A DNA stretch of 64,000 bases from Liolophura sinensis (GCF_032854445.1 NC_088304.1:24806503-24870502), one strand, 5' to 3'. Numbered from the stretch's first letter, positions 11,201-23,916 are shown. Translations and numbers: made by a program. Notes: generated by a model not told the origin, from the letters alone.

Positions 11201-14200
11201 TTATCAGTACTCTGAGTACCGCAAATGACAAAGCCGCCACATTAATTACTCACAGGAATCACAATATCAATGCAGTGCAGATTTAAACAGCCCAGTATAA
11301 TGGTGCTTGAAGTTTTTGCAGTGTTAGTGCTTCTCAGGTAATACCAACATGACCATTAACGCTCTTTTGTTCTAACATACCCTTCAGAAAAGGTTTGCAA
11401 ATGTCTTAAACCCCAGACGCATCCTCCTGGTAGAGGGTACAATGCTATGTCAAAAAGGACTACTATGTTGTCTTCAGTGGTGTACATCTCCAGTATGTAT
11501 CATTATGACAGTTACATTTGTAAAGCGGGACCCACGTCTAACAGGAGCTCAAGTGAACACAACACGCACCCCAACAAATGCATTTGTTTGAAATGCATAA
11601 TACAATACCGGTAGCGTTGTGGTGAGTATAACCCCTGACGGAAATCTTCAAGAGAGTTGCGAGATAAATGGTTACCATGACAACTGCGCAAGTGGACTAA
11701 TGTGTCCACCAAAAATTAAAACTGTGCATAAAAATCAAGTTATAGCCTGGTCATGATATCATATCTATTTATACAGTATACATATTTATTTGATTGAGGT
11801 TTTACGCCACACTCAACAATATTTCCCTTATTGTATGGCAGTCAGCGTTATGGTGAGAAGAAGATCAGCAGATACCCGGAGGAAACGTACAACCATCCTC
11901 GTCCTTGCTGGCAGACCTTCTCACATATAGCCAGAGAGTAAACCTTAGCCAGCATGAGCTGGGCTTGAATTTCTCACAGCAATCACATTGGTGAGAGGCT
12001 CTGGGTGATTGTGCCAATCTGTCATGCTAACCCCCCTTGGCCACAGGGGCTTCAGAGGCCCCCTACAGTACATATAAGGAAAGTAGCTGTGGTTACCATG
12101 ACAACCATGGAAATGAACAACTGTGCGTCACGACACACTGTCATCTGTGTATGCATACACCAAAAAGTAAAACTGTCCATGGACAACAATTGGAAATATA
12201 GCCCCTGACACAAATACAGACAGAGAGACTGGCAAAATTTCTATAACATAATACGCGTAATAATCTGCTTAAGTAGTTGATAACACACATCTTTTGGATA
12301 ACAGTAACAAAAAGACAGCAAATTTAGAAAGAAACAAATCCCATAATAAAAATGCAAATTCATCTAAAAAAAAAAAATCAAAATTTAGGAGGCATAATTT
12401 CCAAGAGACATTTGCAAGAGAAATCCTTACATTTTGTAGTAGAAAACTTTAGATTCACCAGACACAGCTGCAGGTATAAGATGGTCCTTCAACACTGCCA
12501 ATACATCATTGCAAATATTAGTGAGCTCCTTTTCTACCTGCAACAACAAAAAACATTTTCATAATAAAATTTCTCGCATAAACCACTTTATCATGTACAC
12601 ATTACATGTTTGCCTACACTTTGCAACTTCAGACATTAAATCCAGACTTCTTTTCATGACTGGGTTTCACAACTATGTAGCAGTAGACCCACCACACTCC
12701 TCAGCCCTGCACATCCACAGCAGCTTAGTGGAGCATCTCAGCAAAGTTTCCTGCCTGTAAGTCTCCACCTCCACCCTAAGGACATGGTGGTTACAATAAT
12801 CAAGCAGATTAGTATGCACAATTAAATAATGTAATGACGTGGAAAATACCAAAAATCATTACTTTTCATTCTTGCACGGTTACACCCTAATTCTTCAGCA
12901 TCTTAGAATATAGTGAGTATATGTAAAGAGCAAATTTCAGTGCGATTTATACAGCTTTATGATTTGATTTTGGAAACAAAACCACATTGACCCAGTGTTG
13001 ATTAGAAGCTGCAGGTGGTGGTAATTCAGAGGCTTCTGTTGCTTTATAACCTGCAGTATTTATACATTAACAAACCAATGCTTTATTTCATGTGAGAGCC
13101 TAAATTACTGAATTTTGAGGACTTGCATCGTTTCCACTTTGCACAGACTGTGAATGTGACTAGCAAGGTAGGAGATAAGCACACTACCAAGTGATAACGA
13201 TGTTGATTTTTTTAAAATTATCATCCAGAAATTTATCAGGGTTTCAGAGTTCCAAGATACAAAACAACAGGCCAAAGACAAACTGGGCTAAGTGGGAAAA
13301 ACAATACAAAAAATGTGTGGAAATTTTAGATAACATCTGTGTCAGACGCTTACAAGAATACATGCACACAGTGGTACATGACGTGAAAAGATAGCTACAA
13401 TATTAGTTGGATTCCTTATACATTCCCATAACTTGACCAAGGCCAAGAGACAGAGATGCAGAAACTGATGCTTAAGTTTCTTTTTTTTTTTTTTTTGCAT
13501 AATGTATTTGACTGATTTTCATTTGTATATTTATACTTAATAAAAATGTCACTGACCTATAATTTTCACCTCCCTGTAACTCCACTGTTCTATCACATGT
13601 AACTAGCAGTGCATACAGCCTCCCTGTTACTCTTTCTCTAATACAGCACATATAACTAGCAGCACATACAACCTGCCTGTAACTCTTCCCTTCTTATATC
13701 ACACAGCAGTACATACAGCCTCCATGGAACTCTTCCACTGTTCTATCACGTGTAACTAGCAGTACATACAACCTGCCTGTAACTTTTCCCTTCTTTTACT
13801 ACATAACTAGCAGTACACACAGCCTCCATGTAACTCTTCCACTGTTCTATCAGATGTAACCAGCAGTACGTACAGCCTCCATGGAACTCTTCCACTGTTC
13901 TATCACATGTAACTAGCAGTACATACAACCTGCCTGTAACTCTTCCCTTCTTATATCACACAGCAGTACATACAGCCTCCATGGAACTCTTCCACTGTTC
14001 TATCACATGTAACTAGCAGTACATACAACCTGCCTGTAACTCTTCCCTTCTTTTACCGCATAACTAGCAGTACATACAGCCTCCATGTAACTCTTCCATC
14101 GTTCTATTACATGTAACTAGCGGTACATACAGCCTGCCTGTAACTCTTCCCTTCTTATATCACATGTCACTAGCAGTACATACAGCCTCTCTGAAATTTT

Positions 14201-17200
14201 TCCTCTGTTACAACACCTGTATCTTGTAGTACGTACAATTTTCCTGTAATTCCGGCACTGTTCCACCTTGGCCTCGGCACCAGAGCCACTGCCCTCAGTC
14301 TTCTGCTCCATGCTGCTGATGATCCTCCAAGAGGCTCGCCGTGCGCCGATCACATTCTTGTAGGCCACAGACAACAGGTTCCTCTCCTCCACTGTCAGTT
14401 CCACGTCCAGGTTAGCCACAGCTTTCATCGCCTCCACCATTTCTGAAAACACACATAAATTACCGTATGAAAAAAGAAACCTGTGTATTTACATTTTAAA
14501 ATTCTATATTTACATGAGGGCTGTCAGAATCGAGGGGGTCCAGAAAAAACCAACCTTCACAAGGTACCTGGTAAGCCTCCAGATGAAAACAAGACAGAGC
14601 AGCAAGAGCTGGAGTACGACGAGTACTACATTGTGGCCAAAATGCCTTCATAACCTAAATATATTCACATTATGTCCGGAAATGAAGTGTCTTAGGACAA
14701 GGCCCAATGGCGATCTTTGTTTATAATATTTCATTTCTGAACGACAACAAAATAGAGTTCCAAACACAATTCGGGCCCTTTTTAGGTACATGTAACACCT
14801 AGATAGGAAGTGAACGCCTTGTGCTCCCCTACAAAAGAAATAAAACAGCAGTCTCAGCTACGAGTAACGAAAATTTGCCATCCATAAAGAAAAGGATGTA
14901 CATGCTTTTATCTCACAATTTAAGAAACTTAGCATAAATATGTATACTTATATATGCACAAATCGCACATAATAGTAACTTTTAGGACTTACATAGCTCT
15001 TTGTGGTTACTTAAGTTAGCATTGTAAATTGGGTGATTATATAGTGATTATTATTATTGTTTTTTTTTTGGCCAATTTCCATAATACTGTACCTATAAAT
15101 CACATTATATCTGAACAGGCACATCACTGCACTAATTATTGTCAACATGTTTTATTGATATGGAGCTTTAGGGAAGATTACATTGTATCTGACTGAATAA
15201 CCCTCAGTCAATAAAGTTGTCATTAGAATTATACACCTCCATCACAATAGAGAGAACGAAGACATCCTAAGTTATGACAGCAGAGATAATATAAGTGGGA
15301 TATTCTAAGTAAGTCCAAACTGAAAATGTTCCGACAGGAAAATCATATGGGTTGGGCTTGCACACTCAGAACAGGAAACACCTGACTTAAGGCAATGCCC
15401 ACAAGATTGAAAATAAAGTAATATGATCAACCGAGATGGCCGTCTACATAAAGCCCTCATACACATGTATATATTACATGGAATTTCAAAAACTGATTGT
15501 TTCTGGTAATATGGTGAACACGTTCTTGACAAGGTGCAACAAAAAAATTCATTTCTGAATAACTATATACATGAGTATATATGACCTCTATAGCACTTTT
15601 TTCAGTGGAATTTCTGCATAAAATTATAATGAAAATGCTAGCATGATTTGTTTGTCACTAAAAATGCCAGCTTCATAAAACCATGTAAATTATTTCTCTA
15701 AGAATGCCATACCATGAAGCCGGTCACTTGACAGTCAAGTTACAGGTCGCAGTCAACATACACACCGAAAGTCCAAAACTGAATCAGTTCAGACACCATG
15801 AAAACGCTCACAATTTCAAGTTTTTGTATAATATAAGCAAAACGTGTAGGTCAACTTTGAGGAGTTGGGCCCAGAAGCTTAGTCTACCAAATCTTGACTT
15901 GTTAACATGTAAAATTTGGTTAATGAGGAAGTGGCCAAGCTATGAAGTCAGTAGAATATCCAGAACTGCCAGCAAGAATATACTCCTATCGCACACTTTC
16001 ACCTGCCAATTCGAGGAGCACTATCAACTCTTCCACACCAAACGCAATCCTGAGACAGTCTCGGTGTGCCAGGAGACACAGCTGCTCAAAGACGAAGGCC
16101 TGCTTTCATCTGACAATGAGTAATGACAACTGACAAGGAGTCATTTTCCTTAACACTGGACTGCAACACTAAGAACAGCACTCAGGCCCCCCCCCCCCTC
16201 CAAAAAAAAAGTGCCAGTGAATTTGATCTGAATTCTCTGAAGATGAAGTTGCATGTTCATGCAATTTTCCTCTATACTGCACAGCAACAATGGAGAATTA
16301 ACTGATTGGCTAATCGCTGGATAGCAACAAAGGAAAAAAGCCTCACACAAACTCTGGTAATTTTCCAGTGAAGACTGCCCTTGTTGGGTATGATATCTTA
16401 TCAGAAGGCATACTTTCACACACAGCCAGTGCCCTGGAATTTTGAACCAAGATCTTGTGTGTCTGCTTGTCATCAAGATACAAAGTTTAAATCTTCTGTC
16501 TGACCAAAAGCTGTACACAAACAAATCTGTGTTATTCCCCCTGGAAAGGAACTAAGGGAATATTTTAAGAACTTCTATCATGGTGACAGACTTGACATCC
16601 ACGCAGTAAATGGATGTCACGAAGCCTGTTCTCATCACATGCTACAGCTACCTATTTTCATTACCAATCTCCAGAAAATGCACCAATTAATGGTGCCATT
16701 TTTAGGTTTGCTTTCTCTGCAATAACTGCAAATTAACACTGAAAAAAACGAAAAAACGGCACCGGTATTGTTTGTATTCGAACACTTACTAAAAAGGGCT
16801 GTCCTTTCATCAATGATAGTGTCAGCCTGGACATTTTCTTTACTTTCCACAGCAGAATCAGAAGGCTAAGACTCTTGTCATGAGCGTCTGCCAACACTGA
16901 GCAAGTGTGGTCGAAAACAAGAGGATGTTACACATGTTCAACTTATCTTTTACTTACCTCATGATATGCATTGTTAATTAAACCTGATTTCTTACTCATC
17001 ACGTGACAAGTAGTTCAATAAAATTAAAACGTTGAGGTCTATTTTCAACAATTTCTGATATTTACCTGCCTCAACATTTAATCGTTGATTTCAAAAACGT
17101 GGTAGGACCATTCCACAAGGCACTTTGCAGAATGAAGTGGGCCCATAAATCCACTCTAAGACAGCTGCACATGCCAATTGCTGTGGAGGATTGAAAATGC

Positions 17201-19815
17201 TTTCAATCACTTATACACCTTTAAATCTTTTTCAGACGAGTTATATGCAGAAAATCTGATAAAATGTGGACATTTCTCTCTTCAAAATTGTTCTTTCTCT
17301 TCTACATCAATGATGACTAATGAAATCCTCATTAAAGTTGTCATTTATTACTGCTTGCATGGTCTTGTCTTGTTGACAGCACAAAGTTTTTTTGACGAGC
17401 GAGAAGGAAATATTTCTGTGGATCTCAAGAACATTTTGACTTGAGAATGGATTTACACTTGCAGGAGTGGTAATAAAGATCCTTTTCTCTTTAATGCACA
17501 CCAGAAATTGGCGTGTGCTGTCATTTTGGAGTGGATTTCAAAGCCCATTTCTGAATTGAACAATTACACACTGAGGCAGGTAAATATCAGAAATTGTTAA
17601 AACTAGACCTCAACGCTTAATTTAACTGAACTACATTTACTCAACAAGACTGCATATTCCATTTGATCAGATACCAAGAAAATTTTGGTGTTGCAGAGCT
17701 AACAGCTTTTATACTGACAAAACATTCACTCATTCTGATTGATAAAATCAAATTATTTTTATTTTACTTTTCACACAGATGATAAAATCACTTTTCTGTT
17801 GCAATAATGTCCATGTAGTTGAGTACCTTAGATGCTTTGAGATTCAGTATCAATCTCATGAACAAAATTTCTTAACATAAATGAAAGTGAAACTGAGTCT
17901 TGTGTTTACCTAATCTTTATTTTGAATGAACGATCATGACTAAACCCCATCTCAGCAGTTTTGCAGCCAAACTGTAGTGAAACTTTATTTGAGAACTTAT
18001 TGGAGACCAAGGATATCTGGGTATATGCTGTTTTATTTGCACCCCCATTCTTCACTTAAGTAGACACCCAGGTGAATGAATGAATGAATGCTTGGGATTT
18101 TACATAGTACTTAACAATTTTTCACAATGAGGAATCATTATACCGTGTCTTTTTGTGGCAGGACGAGTTCTGGCCGTCAAAGTGCTGTCACAACTGAAAT
18201 GCCATACCAAAGACACCAAACATGACACCCAACCCAGTCATATTATACTGACGCCAGGCCATCCAGTCCTGTTTCCTTGCTCTAACCTACCAGTGCTGGC
18301 ACAAAGCGAGGTAGCAACAAGTTCCATGTTTAAAGTCTTCAGTATGACCGACATCGAGGTCTAAATAACATAGGAATTCATACAAAACTCTGCTCCAGAG
18401 ATTCACAACGTAGACCAAAACTAGCCCTTGTCGATGTTGATATGAGGTGCAGCTTGTTCTGCTGTCTGAAGTATAAACATGCTGTAGAGATTGCCCTGTT
18501 GTCTTAAGTATACATATATGCTGCACAGGTTGTTCTGTTGTTTTAAGTATATGTATGCCGTACAGATTGTTCTGTTGTGTGAAGTGTACATATGCTGTAT
18601 ATATTGCTCTGTTGTCTAACATAACCATTTCCAGTTATTTTCTCAGAATATCGCCCAATGTTGTTTACTTCCCTGTACCTTTCGAAGCAAAATTTCAACT
18701 CGTGGTATCCCTGACACAGTCTTCTCTGAGTGAAGTGTATGGTCTTGAATAGTGTCAGTTTAAATCAAACTGGTCAGAAGTAATAATTATAAATGTCGAC
18801 CTAGAAATAGGTCAAGATGACCAAACCACCATAGTAAAGCTGTACTATGACACTGATATCAAACAAAATTTCTGCTCATTCATAACAGGATGTAAATGAA
18901 AAAGTCTCATATTGCTCTAAAGGAGTGCCATACACAACAAATTAAGGCCAAGCATGAAAACAGCCCCAAAGCTGAATGATTACATAAACGATTGCCCTTT
19001 GTTAGTGATTATAGTAAAATTTGCAGACGGTAATCCCAAGGGGTTTGAAGGTCAAGATATGTGTGCAGGCACTCTGCAGGCACACCTTTCCAAAAAAGGA
19101 AGTTAAAACATCGCCGTGTACAGCAGTAATACATTTCATAAGATCGACATGGTCATGCAAATCGTTTTTACCTACGATTATTTGGATGTGCATTTCTGCA
19201 GCCATCATTAATTATTCATTTACATTTTTTCCACACAGGCCTCGTACGCAGACGAGAGAAAGCGTGACAAAATGGTGCACAGTCAGTCCACAAATGACCA
19301 GAGTTTAATTTTAACAAACAGCCCACTGCGCAGAATATGCAAAAATATGCAACCCGTCCATTCATACTAAGCATCGAATAATGAATTCCAAGCTTCATAA
19401 ATTATCATTTCAGCGTCTGGTTGTTCAGTATGCATTAGGTTGTCAAGCGCACTGACAAGTCTGGGCGTCGGTGACTCACGCAACATGGCGACCACTAGGA
19501 AATGAATAACACCGGTATCTTCATGATAAGAGAGTTAAAATACGATATACTAAAAGTAATTCGATCTGCCACAGAAAATATACTCCTGATCTAAATAAAC
19601 AGGCAAGGGAAAAATTTTTTCCGGCTCTATTCACTAATGTTAAGGTGCAGCATCATCATGGTTGACCCATCTGCCTTTACGGAAGAAGCGTATGCCGTTT
19701 ACACATTCTTTCACAATATCGGCGTTGAAACACATCTCTCGGCATACATACCATCATAACGTTCAGCCTGCTCGGCTAGTTTAGCTTTGTAGACGTTATC
19801 CTCCCTGTCAGCCAT
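8234..19815 (-). CDS. YWHAE: 14-3-3 protein, epsilon type, five coding exons
   Basis: 14-3-3 proteins are dimeric cytosolic adaptors that bind phosphoserine/threonine motifs. Exons on the minus strand: 19815-19752, 14442-14237, 12537-12431, 10945-10602, 8292-8234. All junctions are GT-AG, phases 1, 0, 2, 1. Together they give 780 nt, 259 residues, close to the usual 255 of animal epsilon. The start is [20 protein letters not shown]. Exon 2 carries the family signature [11 protein letters not shown] and GARRASWRI. Exon 3 ends ESKVFYYK. Exon 4 has [20 protein letters not shown], the binding Arg-Tyr pair, [14 protein letters not shown] and the second signature up to [11 protein letters not shown]. 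Exon 5 is the acidic tail [18 protein letters not shown]. The epsilon call rests on the NDRKEAAE and GDG-tail pattern. Nothing is broken. The gene converges on FTSJ3. The introns carry SINEs, a foldback repeat and a donor-derived minisatellite. Confidence 0.96.
9065..9292 (-). repeat. tRNA-derived SINE, family A
   Basis: Minus-strand copy with the 3' core at the left (GGATATTTCACTTATATGAC) and the tRNA-like head at the right (CCACCTCAGCCCGGGAGGTG). The B-box complement GACTTGAACTCACAG is at about 9207-9221. Confidence 0.85.
10226..10354. repeat. Two-copy direct repeat, about 65 bp
   Basis: Two neighbouring units start GCTTGATGTGTGCAA and GCCTGATGTGTGCAA and both continue through CTACCAGGTA and AGACTAAGA. 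It lies in 14-3-3 intron 4, about 250 bp from exon 4. Confidence 0.7.
10946..12430 (-). other. 14-3-3 intron 3
   Basis: Contains one family A SINE (11786-12063). The rest is AT-rich with no recognised feature. Confidence 0.8.
11786..12063 (-). repeat. tRNA-derived SINE, family A, with target-site duplication
   Basis: Begins at the left with the A/T tail and TTTTACGCCACACTCAACAA and ends at the right in the head. TACAGTATACATAT at 11772-11785 and TACAGTACATATA at 12064-12076 look like an imperfect target-site duplication. Confidence 0.85.
12538..14236 (-). other. 14-3-3 intron 2
   Basis: The 5' (right) 670 bases are the minisatellite at 13569-14265. The remainder is unique AT-rich sequence, including a T16 run near 13482-13497. 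Confidence 0.8.
13569..14265. repeat. 52-bp minisatellite grown from the exon 2/intron 2 junction of 14-3-3
   Basis: Thirteen units of 46-54 bp, marked on the plus strand by ACATACARCC near 13611, 13665, 13711, 13764, 13815, 13869, 13921, 13968, 14020, 14070, 14124, 14178 and 14231. The last of these is the real splice junction: on the minus strand exon 2 ends GAATTACAGGAAAATT then GTACGTAC, and the repeat units read GAGTTACAGGCAGGTT then GTATGTAC. Units therefore copy the last ~25 coding bases plus the donor. Read in the exon frame they give EQWKSYRQVV beside the true [10 protein letters not shown]. Confidence 0.9.
17010..17634. repeat. Foldback DNA element (long terminal inverted repeats)
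   Basis: The left arm from 17010 (GTAGTTCAATAAAATTAAAA) and the right arm ending 17634 are inverted copies. The best block is CAATTTCTGATATTTACCTG, at about 17049-17068 and inverted at about 17578-17597. Similarity continues inward over roughly 170-190 bp per arm, through AAATCCACTC near 17150 and its inverse near 17530. The middle (17190-17440) is unique. No transposase is present, so this looks like a non-autonomous MITE or foldback. Confidence 0.85.
18072..18362 (-). repeat. tRNA-derived SINE, family C, diverged
   Basis: The left end has the (AATG)n tail and TTAACAATTTTTCAC, the shared 3' core in minus orientation. The body reads GCCATACCAAAGACACC and CAACAAGTTCCATG. The head end (near 18340-18362) is degraded. 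The same body is found in plus orientation at 29262-29440. Confidence 0.7.
18450..18620. repeat. 44-bp tandem repeat, four units
   Basis: Units around TTGTTCTGTTGTCTTAAGTA and TACATATGCTGTACAGA repeat four times with about 20% divergence. It lies inside 14-3-3 intron 1. Confidence 0.75.
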
Positions 19816-20050
19816 GACTGATGGTGAAAATTTGTGTCCGATATACGACGATAAAATATGGTAGTATCTTCTCACCAACCCAAGATGGCTTCGCCCGCCA
19901 ACCTTGAATGCAGTGTCGTTACCATTCCGGGAGGTCAAAATACATGCGCAGTGCGCCGTGTGAACCTCTCATTGACAACGGCGGGACCTGCTGCGCTTCA
20001 GTGCGCGCACTGGCAAGCCCGAAGGGGCGTACTATTTTGGGTCTGAAGTT
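19816..20050 (-). promoter_or_regulatory. Probable 5' UTR/promoter region of 14-3-3
   Basis: Directly upstream of the start codon. It is GC- and CpG-richer than its surroundings, especially 19940-20030 (GTGCGCCGTG, CTGCGCTTCAGTGCGCGCAC). No TATA box is evident. The transcription start cannot be placed. Call based on position and composition only. Confidence 0.4.
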
Positions 20051-23000
20051 TTAACATTCTTTGCAAGAATGGGGAAAGCTTTTGTGGCCTGTGGTCAACA
20101 AAAAGAATGACGTCACATGGAAATGTATAATGCAAAAACGAAATAAGGAGGTTGCAAAGGCACTCTGTATAGGCTACGGCTTATATAGGACAGAGATATT
20201 TCGGCCTATGCCTACATTCTTAGGATGTTAAAACATAGGGAATATAATTGAAAATGTCAAGTGAAAAATTATCTTGGGTCGTGCTTTTTAAATTTGTTTT
20301 ATATTATTGTTTATGTATTAAATGTCCGTGCATTATTTCTAGTTCCCAATTGTAGACCTAGCTTAAAACTTGCACGTTCTGGTCAAAATTAACATGTATC
20401 TACCAAACTGATAGGCCTCACAGTTTTAAATAAATTTGTGTTGTTTTTATATACATTGGGTTGGGGAGGGGGGAGGGGGTATCAATTCTAAGTTGTTTGC
20501 AAAATAACACAAAGTCCATGTGATAGAGTAGACCAGCGTAAAACTACGTGGACCAGTAAAACAAACATAGCCTAATAAAAAAAGAAGATGCAGTCACGTG
20601 ACATACCGGTTGTACGAGCAGAGTACATTGTAAAGCATTCATAAATTATAACAGGCTACATACATAAGTATATGTATATTTGGTCTAGCTTTGTTGGTGC
20701 GACGTTGACATTGTTTCACATGAAAATGTTACGAATGTCTGTTTAAAACATTATACCCGATTTAGTGTCCCGCAAAAATCCTTATTAAAATTACCTTGCC
20801 ATACACTTATGAAACCACGCCTTGGGCGATATATATATATATATGTGTGTGTTCTAGTATCGTGGAAATATTGACATAATCTAACCGAGTGAGCTCTTTT
20901 GTGGTGCAAACAACTTTAATCATCGACGCGCTACCTCGTTGGCCGAGTGGTAAGAGGGCTCAACTTGAGATGTAATACTGCACCCGTACATACAAGGTGC
21001 ACTTTTTCATTATCAGTTGTGTGCATGTTGTATTACACGAATAATTTACCTCTAGGTAGGATTTCAAAGACCCAGAAGTAGTTTTCATAAAAAAGCATGT
21101 TTCTTTCTCAGCAATATATGTCTGATTTATCTTTCGATATGTTTATGTTATTTTTGTCAGTATTACAGGCTAGCACAAGATAATCTGAAGAATTAAAAAG
21201 AGAGAGAGATCGATATGAAAAGGGTGAGAAAAAGAGATACCCATTCCACGCCCCCAGTTATACATTTTTTTTTTTCAATGGGTGATTTGCGATTAGTCAT
21301 GTCTATTTAAGGGTTAGCTTTCCTATACGAAGGCCTATATACTGTGTCGTACCGTGCAAAAACGCGATTTCTATGCTCCGAATTGGATCTACCCATCGGT
21401 CAAATTTAACGAAAGGAAGGATCTGGCAGGGAGACAAAGAATCCATTATAATAAACGGTTTTGTTGTTGGCTTGAGCTTTGTGGTAAACTGGGATTAGCA
21501 CAAGTAAAAGCTTCTCAGACGTTAGTAAATTCTCCTGACGACATGTTGCTATAAGCGCCTCGTGCTCCTTGGTCGTCAAGTGCCCGCTCAAGGAAGGGGG
21601 AGTCGGTGACGTCATTCCGTTGTCATGACAATGCTAGCCGGGCTAAACCAGCTTGATCACAATCGGGTCGATGGCCAACAGTGATGTTGCGAACAAGAGC
21701 GCACTAGGCCTACATAGCTGCAAGGTGTCTGCATCTACAAGTGAAAACACCGCTATTTGCGTGTCCTTTGCGAACATCGACGCTATTTTTGATCTAGCTC
21801 ACTCGGTTACGTCATAAAAATGCATTCGACCATACAAGCCATATTTGTCAACTTTGGCGGACACTGCATACGGTCGCCCCGCCCACATGCCATTTGTAGG
21901 GCTGTGCATGTCGGCCTACATACATAAGGCATGCAACATTACGAAAGGATGGTGCATGCATGTTTTTTAACCTTCGACAGAGGTGGACATTTTCCGCTTG
22001 AGTTAACATATATTGCACGACAAAAAAGCTTAAATCCTGAGCATAAAGGAATTAGGTCTTCCCTGTGGACGTAGGCCTGTACATCGATGACTAGGCCCAC
22101 TATATTTCGTACAACGTAGGGCCTATAGTCAAAATGTCCACAGAAAATCAACTGATTTGTACTGGAAATTTTTCCGATCATAATGAGAACACGTACGTGC
22201 ATGCAGGCCCGGGTTTTCCAATGGCTACCGGTATATGTAGAATTCTGCCAAATGAGACTGCAGGTAATGAGGTAATCCTACCGGGTACCCATAATATCAC
22301 GCCAGACAAACTATATTGATATTAGTTCTAATGGTTGCATGTGTACAATTTTTATATGAGCATGCACAGTAACGATACTGAATCATGAAGAAGGCGTCGT
22401 ATATAATAATTTACATTATTATAGCCATATAAACGCGCGTTTTAATTGAGCTCACTGTCACCGTCTACAATGAATTTACACCGATCTTTCAAAGTTTCTG
22501 TGTATAGCAGATTGAAAGCAGTGTAACGAGCCTGTTGGTATTTTATTTAAAACAACCGTTCATGTTCCGATACACATTAAACCGCATTCCAGGCCACATC
22601 ACCTGTGGATTCTGTTGGCTATAAGGCAAAACGGCGGGAACGTACGGGCCTGGATGTTTACGGCCTGTCTTAATATTCGCTGAGGACTGACATTAGCCCC
22701 AGTATGCACTGCGATCCGGCTTTGCTTAGCCACTCCCCAGTTAGAAGAGTGCTTCATTGCGCCTACGATTACCTGAAAATCCCTAATATTTGACTCACTA
22801 AACCAATACTATATATATCCTTTTAATACAATATAACATGATTTAGGCTTAAACATAATTTCTTAATTCCAGAGTTCCATTTCATGAGTACAGCATGTTT
22901 TCCCTCATGCCTAAGCCATATACACGCGTGCGTGAAGCATTATGTCAGTGGACAAATCTGGTAAAGTCACAAGCTTGGGAAAGTTTTATGCAGCCATGCA

Positions 23001-23147
23001 TTTCTCGCAGGTGATGCAAGGAAGCGTTTGTTTACTTAACCCATAGAGCGGGATGCGCTGGAAGTTGACACAGAGGGGCGATCGTTTCTATTTACGAACC
23101 TCTCCATCCGTGTTAGACATATATGTATGCCTAAAAAACTTTGTTCC

Positions 23148-23148
<1 letters not shown>
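20051..23148. other. Intergenic, no gene seen
   Basis: Unique AT-rich DNA with a G-rich tract at 20458-20479, a short (TA)n at 20829-20844, a tRNA-like scrap at about 20937-20990 (TTGGCCGAGTGGTAAGAG) and many TAGGCCTA-like palindromes between 21700 and 22130. No protein family recognised. Confidence 0.55.

Positions 23149-23214
<66 letters not shown>
23149..23214. repeat. (AT)n microsatellite
   Basis: About 32 uninterrupted AT dinucleotides. This is a likely site of length variation and of assembly error. Confidence 0.97.
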
Positions 23215-23218
<4 letters not shown>

Positions 23219-23358
23219 TTAAGTATTTTCATATCCTCAAAATTAAAACTGCAAGATGGTGATATAATCATATATCTTGTACACAATGACGAATCATAAT
23301 TTAAATGGGGTATATAACTAAACGCTTGTTTGCATGTATACCAACGAACAGAAAATGA

Positions 23359-23587
23359 GTGAGTGAGTGAGTGCTTGGGTTTAAAGTCCTACTTAGCAAT
23401 TTTTCACCCATATGAAGACGAAGGAATCATTAGAGTGCACGTAATGTGCCTCCTTGTTGCAGGACGGATTTCCACCGCTCTTTTATCTAGTGCTGCTTCA
23501 CTGAGAGAGGTTCTACCGAAGGCAAGTAAGCGGCCTCGCCCGAGCCATTATACTGATACGGGTCAACCAGTCGTTGCACCAGTCCTT
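23359..23587 (-). repeat. SINE family B, 5'-truncated, with target-site duplication
   Basis: Has the (GAGT)n tail and body but stops at CAACCAGTCGTTGCACCAGT, so the tRNA-like promoter head is absent. The 12-bp duplication AACAGAAAATGA lies at 23347-23358 and 23588-23599. Confidence 0.9.
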
Positions 23588-23655
23588 AACAGAAAATGAA
23601 TTTGGTGTGTATTTTTTTAAATCGTATGAAGGAAAGAATGTATAGATATTATTTA

Positions 23656-23916
23656 TTTATTTATTTGATTGGTGTCTTACGCCGTACTCAAGAATATTTC
23701 ACTTATACGACGGCGGGTAGCATTATGGTGGGAGGAAACCGGCCAGAGCCCAGGGGAAACCCACGACCATCCGCAGGCTGCTCGCAGACCTTTCCACGCA
23801 TGGCCGGAGAGGAAGCCAGCCTGAGCTGGACGAACCCACAACGACGGCATTGGTGAGAGGCTCCCGGGTCATTACGCTGCGCTAGCGCGTTAACCAACTG
23901 AGTCACGGGGTCCCCC
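23656..23916 (-). repeat. tRNA-derived SINE, family A, near-intact
   Basis: One of the best-preserved copies: (TTTA)n tail, GATTGGTGTCTTACGCCGTA core, body, and full head ending GTTAACCAACTGAGTCACGG. The 13-bp duplication TAGATATTATTTA lies at 23643-23655 and 23917-23929. Confidence 0.93.

Larger units (their letters stand above)
14443..19751 (-). other. 14-3-3 intron 1
   Basis: A 5.3 kb intron. It contains a 625-bp foldback repeat (17010-17634), a SINE of family C (18072-18362) and a 44-bp tandem repeat (about 18450-18620), plus a C13 and A9 run near 16187-16209. Several reading frames up to 139 codons occur, none of which I can relate to a known protein. Confidence 0.75.

Noticed and set aside
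13746-13928. 60-codon frame in the 14-3-3 intron
   Set aside because: Not a gene: it is the minisatellite made of exon-end copies. The resemblance to 14-3-3 is reported as a finding instead.
15704-16123. 139-codon plus-strand frame inside 14-3-3 intron 1
   Set aside because: No recognisable domain, no splice or polyadenylation context, and composition like the surrounding intron.
20937-20990. tRNA-Ser/Leu-like A-box
   Set aside because: No matching acceptor stem, anticodon arm or B-box at the right distance; more likely a SINE scrap. The same holds for 3960-4060, 24300-24325 and 25565-25640.
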